Below are positions 61,001 to 64,000 of a stretch of DNA of 64,000 nucleotides, piece by piece. Source of the stretch: Streptomyces gobiensis (GTDB taxonomy: Bacteria; Actinomycetota; Actinomycetes; Streptomycetales; Streptomycetaceae). The translations under genes were made by a program, and so were the position numbers. A model generated the notes under the pieces. That model made no database searches, was not told the DNA's origin, and saw nothing but the letters and a program-made list of their open reading frames with translations. The stretch lies in the NCBI RefSeq assembly GCF_021216675.1, contig NZ_CP086120.1:3346501-3410500 (forward strand), read 5' to 3'. Each line of letters begins with the position of its first letter. Position 1 is the first letter of the stretch.

Positions 61001-64000
61001 CCCGACCGGAGCCCGCACCGAGGCCACCTACGACGAGCTCGGCCGGCCCATCACCAGCACCGTGATCGAACGCCACCCCACCTCAGGGGCGTTCACCACC
61101 ACCCTCGCCTACAACGACAGCGGCGACCTCACCTCCACCACCAGCCCCACCGGGCTGGAGACCGCCAAGGCGTACAACGCCGCAGGCCAGCCGACCTCGG
61201 TGACCAACCCGGCCGGGCAGTCCACCACCCTGGACTACGGCCCCACCGGTCTGCCCGCGTCTGTCACCGACCCGCTGGGCACCACCGCCCGGACCAGCTA
61301 CGACCTGGCGGGCCGGGCCATCGAGGTGGCCGAGGAGGACTCCGCCGGCGCCGTGCTGCGCACCCGTAGCACCGCGTACGACGTCGACGGCAACCCGGTG
61401 TCCGCCACCAACCCGCTCGGCCACACCGTCCAGCGGACCTTCGACGCCCTGGGCCGCCTGACGGAGCTCACCGAACCGGTCGACGCGGAGTCGTCCATCA
61501 CCACCACCTTCGGCTACGACGCCGCGGGCCACCGGACCCGCCTCACCGACGGCCGGTCCAACACCACCTGGTACACCTTCACCAGCCACGGCCTGCCCGA
61601 ATCCACCGTCGAACCGGCCACCACCGCTCACCCGGACGCGGCGGACCGCACCTGGACCACCGTCTACGACGCCGCGGGCCAGCCGGTGAAGGAGCGGCTG
61701 CCCGGGGGCGTCACCCAGGAGCGCACCCACGACGCCCTGGGCCGCGTCACCGAGGCCACCGGCTCCGGTGCCGAGGCGACGACGACCCCCGACACCTTCG
61801 GCTACGACCTGGCCGGGCGCCTGACCTCGGTCAGCGCCCCGGGCGGCACCAACAGCTACACCTACGACGACCGCGGCAACCTGCTCAGCGCCGACGGCCC
61901 CTCGGGCACCGCCACATTCGCGTACAACGCGGACGGTCGCCTCACCCAGCGCACCGACGCCGCCGGCACGGCCACCTTCGGCTACGACGCGGCGGGCCGT
62001 CCCGCCTCAGCGGCCGACCCGCTGACCGGGACGACCCAGACCTACGGGTACGACGGTGCCTCCCGCCTCACCTCGGTCGGCTACGGCACGAGTGCGGCCA
62101 CCCGCACCTTCGCTTACGACGACCTGAGCCGCCTCAGCTCCGACAAGCTGGCCGCCCCGGACGGCACCACCACCGCCTCCGTCGGCTACACCTACGACAC
62201 CGCGGACCGCCTGACCGGCAAGTCCACGACCGGCACGGCAGGCTCCGGCGATCACACCTACACCTACGACCACGCCGACCGGCTCACGAGCTGGACGGCC
62301 ACGGACGGCACGATCACCGACTACACCTGGGACGCGGCGGGCAACCGCACCGGCGTCGGCACGGACACCGCCACCTATGACGAAAGGAACCGCCTCCTCA
62401 CCGCAGGCGCCAAGACCTACACCTGGACCGCCCGCGGCACCCTTACCTCCGTCACCGACGGCACCACCACCCAGTCCACGGCCTACGATGCCCTGGAACG
62501 CCTGATCACCAGCGACGGCACCACCTACGCCTACGACGGCCTGGGCCGCCTGGTGAAGCGGGGCACCGCCACCGTCCAGTACGCGGACCAGTCCAACAAC
62601 CTGGTTTCCGGCGGCGGCCAGCTCGTCTTCCGCAGCCCGGTGGGCGAGCCCCTGGCCACGGCTGCCTCCGACGGCACGGGCGCCACCGCTGTCCTGTCCG
62701 ACCAGCACGACGACGTCACCGGCAACTTCGACCCGGCCACCGGCACCCTGTCCGGCTCCTCGGCCTACTCCCCGTTCGGCAAGTCCACGGCGCAGCAGGG
62801 CTCTTCGGGCACGCTGGGCTACCAGGGCGAGTACACCGACCCGGACACGGGCCGGGTGAACATGCACTCCCGCTGGTACGACCCGGAGTCCGGTGGCTTC
62901 TCCTCCCGCGACACCTGGACCCTGACCCCCACCCCCTCCATCCAGGCCAACCGCTACACCTACGCAGGCGCCAGCCCCCTGCTGAACACAGACCCGAGCG
63001 GACACTGCTTCGGCCTGTGCGTTGCCGCGGGAGTGGGCGCTGCGGCCGCTGCGGAAGCTTTCGGCTGGTCCGTCTTCGGGGCGGTGGTGGTGCTGGGAAC
63101 GGGTGCGGTCGTCACAGAGGGACTGAACTCCTCGGGCAGCTCCAGCAGCTCGTACACCTCCAGTTGGAGCAGTACTCATTCAGCGACTGAGGCAGCGGTC
63201 CGCGCGCAGGCGGAGGCCATGGAGATTGCTGCCATGCGTGCCGCGCTGAGGGCAGCCCAAGCAGCCGCTGCGGCCGCTGCCGCAGCGGCAGCCGCCAAGG
63301 CCGCCCAGAAAGCCCGAAACAACGGAGGCGGCGGAGGAGGCGGAGGAGGCGGAGGAGGCGCCGGGGGAGCTGGCGCAGCCACTGTAGGCGGAGGGCTGGG
63401 GACACTCGTAGCCCCGATCGTGCCCCGTACACCTCCGCCCCCACCCCCACCGAACTGGCCCAAGATCCTGAAGGATCTGCTCAAGAAGCGGACGCCCCGC
63501 CCACCTTCTGACGCCACGACCGACCCTGAACACGAGCAGTTCGTCGAAGACTCCGCTACCACCGTACGCGGAAGGTTCGAACCCACCGAAGAGGAACTGC
63601 GCGGCTACCTCCGACTGTTCCCAGATCTCGGGGAGAACGAAGACCTCAGGAACGAACTCGGCCTGGGCCCTATGCCCGAGGGCGCACCGGACAACGGCAA
63701 CGACAGCGACTCGGACGACGATCCGTGCTCGCGCCCGCGGAGCGAGCGGTTCCACTATCAGCCCCTCGTCAACGGACGTCCGACAGGGGCCAGTGCACTG
63801 CTGTGCCCGCATGACCTGAAGAAGCCGAACCAGGGTCGTGATGACAACGGGACGCCCTATGTCGCAGGCTTCCCGGAGGAGAATCCTAAGGATGGACGTA
63901 CCTATCGCTTCAACCGGACGCATATCATTGCGGACCGCTTCGGCGGTGAGTGGCGATCGGAGAACTTGTTCACCGGGTACAGAAAGATGAACAAGAGTGG
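55020..64000 (+). CDS. Giant secreted YD-repeat/RHS protein with C-terminal nuclease toxin (runs off the window)
   Basis: One frame stays open for 2993 codons from GTG 55020 (GGGAG four bases upstream) to the window end. In order: a signal peptide (VLLALGAGLLSVPAWAAAPQ); a DNRLRE-type domain near residues 375-555 (DNIETYGDAFVQDDWPDSNF); a beta-sandwich at 560-690; a DUF6531-like RHS opening at 795-895 (LTVNRTYNSRDPRTDNAFG); a LamG-like jellyroll at 1020-1235; YD repeats to about 2500; and the RHS core end near 2600-2660 (MHSRWYDPESGGFSSRDTW). Ala- and Gly-rich linkers then lead to an endonuclease domain with RTHIIADRFGGEWRSENLFT, the DNA/RNA non-specific nuclease motif. YD repeats form a shell around the toxin. 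A downstream immunity gene is expected outside the window. Confidence 0.9.
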   Translation, partial: MSIPRHRVLPGFLRRRPGRGPRGMGLMSGSVLLALGAGLLSVPAWAAAPQTVVAATTEDSPKQRTGTAAGRDHEVSAERTDATGKNSKKPTELPASDDALPLHKPGPGFAPVEPQPKTVSLGKTSQKPGSDVTGYDPKGSEELPGKRTAGSKEFRNPDGTHTTRVYAKPVHFKNSSGDWRDIDTSLVAAEQATDGTTSRYAPAADDSGLTVAAEGDDPALAALEVGASDHRVAFGLDGAADVTAQVNGDVARYTGIRQDAELTLRAGHGSIKETIVLNAPTAPRTWTFPLTLDGLTPELDTNGAVLLKDAAGDVQAVIPTGWMEDSATDPESGGPAVSGGVTYQLAQRDGQWLLKVVLDDAWLDAPEREYPVLVDPSVDNIETYGDAFVQDDWPDSNFGGDDELKVGSYDGGGSRAISFLRFDNVTSQLKNRYILNADLGLFNHWSSSCTAHEVRVHQVKQAWQAGTVTWNNRPSIDSTPVATDSFAHGENCSGAKWEVIDLGQKGVELTQGWVDGSTANYGLSLRASFTDSGAWKRFGSKNSANEPYMAITHSSWGAEYTVGSQTAPLTGHQGGEVTVTVKNLGDLTWEASGWNEFRLGTRVRDNDTGELLDAVALNRLNERVTPGDSATVSARVPALPPGDYTINFDMQRLKDQRWFSSEGVPAVAFTITSQDVGPKVTDVYPHPGGRVGSLTPTLFADAVSLDNWPVGADIDYWFEICEGTADAPVNCVNSTWVENRTWTVPANTLNWGEQYIWRLKTREATTEGPMSPYYTLTTAVEQPAITSHLGGQGVSGAGREVDPQIGNYTTTDTDAKVATAGPALTVNRTYNSRDPRTDNAFGAGWSTRYDMRVEPDTDGTGNVVVTYPSGRQVRFGQNPDGSYAPPFGSFATLTAPTGGGWQLTDKNQTSYVFDDQGRITEVTDFRGRQQTMAYNAAGELTTVTGVGGRALQLTWSGSHVATVTTEAPDANTAPLTWNYTYSGDQLTEVCGPEDAAGACTAYTYGNGSHHRTVVRDAGPFSYWRLGEQAGAEQAHSDLLLDGDDRAGTYRDVQLGTAGALAGSPDTAATFNGTSSYVQLPDQMVTDTPYLTAELWFRTTGSGVLLSYQDHTLEEATTGAFTPALYVGTDGKLRGEFWNGTVAPITSTQTVNDGAWHHAALSAAGNTQTLYLDGTKVGSASGEIVQNNQRYVYLGAGYWDGWPGTTGTIGHFAGDIDEAAVYTRPLGTQTIAEHHASGTTAQQLTKVTLPSGRVHAQVSYDAVRDRVSSYTDAHGGTYKLSAHQLTGTEGQPAGDDEAAVQEDPTITVTITDPDERKSSYTYDPLQGNRAISQTDVAGHTATFDYDQGGFLASTTAADGTVTRLGHDSRGNKVSQTTCRKTDDPATCHTTYYEYFLNADDPLDPRNDQLIAERDARSADETDTTYRTSYGYNTFGDRTSTTTPATPDFPNGRTVTHTFTDGTETAVGGGSVPAGLLAATTDTRGGVTTREYYATGDLAKVTDPAGLVTEYLYDALGRETTRTVISDAHPAGVTTSTSYDGESRVATSTGPPTTNQITETQHQAETTYTYDADGNVLSESVADLVGGDTTRTTTRTYEAHGRLASLTDAEQRKETYTYDVYGHQTSRTLPGGQTFRYAYTPRGNLAEVTLADYTGDPNNPSLASDVVLDSYAYDPQGRLGEHTDAMGRITEYTYFDDGLLAKETLRNYQDPDGTTRPLDLTSRSYDPAGNLVKEVTGNGEVTTTYEADAADRTTATVLDPAGLARRTEYTYDAGGAVLTETRTGAGGTRTEKITYERNIVGEMTRRTVENGTEDLVTTRVLDDRGLVLSETAPRGNVTGADPAAYTTDFTYDALGRLTQAQAPPVTVEVHQVTPAAERPTTRQGYNTFGDLTSTEDPNGQVTRSTYDRLSRPVKTTLPDYTPPGGTTPLTPTVTRTYDAAGNLASETDPLDNTTSYEYDQLDNLAKVTAPAPTTGATAPVSTFTYDLLGEQLSATDPTGARTEATYDELGRPITSTVIERHPTSGAFTTTLAYNDSGDLTSTTSPTGLETAKAYNAAGQPTSVTNPAGQSTTLDYGPTGLPASVTDPLGTTARTSYDLAGRAIEVAEEDSAGAVLRTRSTAYDVDGNPVSATNPLGHTVQRTFDALGRLTELTEPVDAESSITTTFGYDAAGHRTRLTDGRSNTTWYTFTSHGLPESTVEPATTAHPDAADRTWTTVYDAAGQPVKERLPGGVTQERTHDALGRVTEATGSGAEATTTPDTFGYDLAGRLTSVSAPGGTNSYTYDDRGNLLSADGPSGTATFAYNADGRLTQRTDAAGTATFGYDAAGRPASAADPLTGTTQTYGYDGASRLTSVGYGTSAATRTFAYDDLSRLSSDKLAAPDGTTTASVGYTYDTADRLTGKSTTGTAGSGDHTYTYDHADRLTSWTATDGTITDYTWDAAGNRTGVGTDTATYDERNRLLTAGAKTYTWTARGTLTSVTDGTTTQSTAYDALERLITSDGTTYAYDGLGRLVKRGTATVQYADQSNNLVSGGGQLVFRSPVGEPLATAASDGTGATAVLSDQHDDVTGNFDPATGTLSGSSAYSPFGKSTAQQGSSGTLGYQGEYTDPDTGRVNMHSRWYDPESGGFSSRDTWTLTPTPSIQANRYTYAGASPLLNTDPSGHCFGLCVAAGVGAAAAAEAFGWSVFGAVVVLGTGAVVTEGLNSSGSSSSSYTSSWSSTHSATEAAVRAQAEAMEIAAMRAALRAAQAAAAAAAAAAAAKAAQKARNNGGGGGGGGGGGGAGGAGAATVGGGLGTLVAPIVPRTPPPPPPPNWPKILKDLLKKRTPRPPSDATTDPEHEQFVEDSATTVRGRFEPTEEELRGYLRLFPDLGENEDLRNELGLGPMPEGAPDNGNDSDSDDDPCSRPRSERFHYQPLVNGRPTGASALLCPHDLKKPNQGRDDNGTPYVAGFPEENPKDGRTYRFNRTHIIADRFGGEWRSENLFTGYRKMNKS

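Noticed and set aside
55572..61076. A 1834-codon open frame on the minus strand
   Set aside because: It is antisense to the YD-repeat protein, Gly/Val/Arg-rich with no recognisable domain, and arises from the high-GC third positions and repetitive Tyr-Asp codons of the real gene.

Overview
The window is very GC-rich, uses GTG starts freely, packs genes with ATGA/GTGA overlaps, and carries typical actinomycete gene sets: XRE/DUF397/RsbW-like regulatory genes, a SigB/SigF-type sigma factor, a GAF-ANTAR protein, a DUF5133 protein, an actinobacterial type VII secretion locus and a fused UreAB urease. Together these point to a Streptomyces chromosome. All identities are from reading the sequence and from memory of the families; no search was run.

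Layout. (1) 1-16.6 kb is a glycosylated natural-product region: the C-terminus of a SnoaL-like protein, then two deoxysugar gene groups. One holds NDP-hexose 2,3-dehydratase, 3-ketoreductase and 3-dehydratase. The other holds a methyltransferase, two glycosyltransferases and a PLP aminotransferase, divergent from dTDP-glucose synthase and 4,6-dehydratase. The set matches the early route to a 4-amino-2,3,4,6-tetradeoxyhexose (forosamine type). Redox genes (two MDR oxidoreductases, a FrnE/DsbA-like protein, an FMN reductase), a secreted protein and an intact IS5-family element lie among them. The core scaffold genes are not in the window. (2) 16.7-22.1 kb: an enolase-superfamily enzyme, a creatinase/DoeA-like M24 protein, a divergent LysR regulator, then a type III polyketide synthase with an isoprenylcysteine-methyltransferase-like membrane protein (SrsA/SrsB-like) and a tiny acidic ORF. 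(3) 22.3-34.9 kb: a type VII secretion (ESX-like) locus with EccD, a MinD/EspI-like ATPase, a three-ATPase EccC, a DUF6177-like protein, two WXG100-like proteins, a DUF6507-like protein, and an 850-residue effector whose C-terminal domain drops in GC and overlaps a probable immunity gene. EccB, EccE and MycP are absent from the window. (4) 35-38.1 kb: a pentapeptide-repeat protein, a NADAR protein and a decayed patch with a start-less lipoprotein and a beheaded methyltransferase. (5) 38.4-43.8 kb: a urease operon, ureAB-C-F-G-D, with an unusually long UreC and a cysteine-rich linker in the UreAB fusion. (6) 43.8-50.0 kb: truncated IS5-family elements, gene fragments, a SUKH protein, a Uma2 protein, three overlapping small ORFs and a regulatory cassette. 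(7) 50.3-52.8 kb: a stress/light-type regulatory group (sigma factor, DUF5133, small acidic protein, GAF-ANTAR). (8) 53.1-64.0 kb: a secreted FG-GAP beta-propeller protein divergent from a giant secreted YD-repeat/RHS protein. The RHS ORF is open from 55,020 to the window edge and ends in the start of a non-specific endonuclease toxin domain.

Two themes stand out: one deoxyaminosugar pathway split into two groups, and interbacterial conflict (a T7SS effector/immunity pair, SUKH, pentapeptide-repeat and RHS-nuclease genes) with fragments and IS remnants between them. Three related IS5-type elements all abut CTAG and all keep an AAAGGGG frameshift heptamer.
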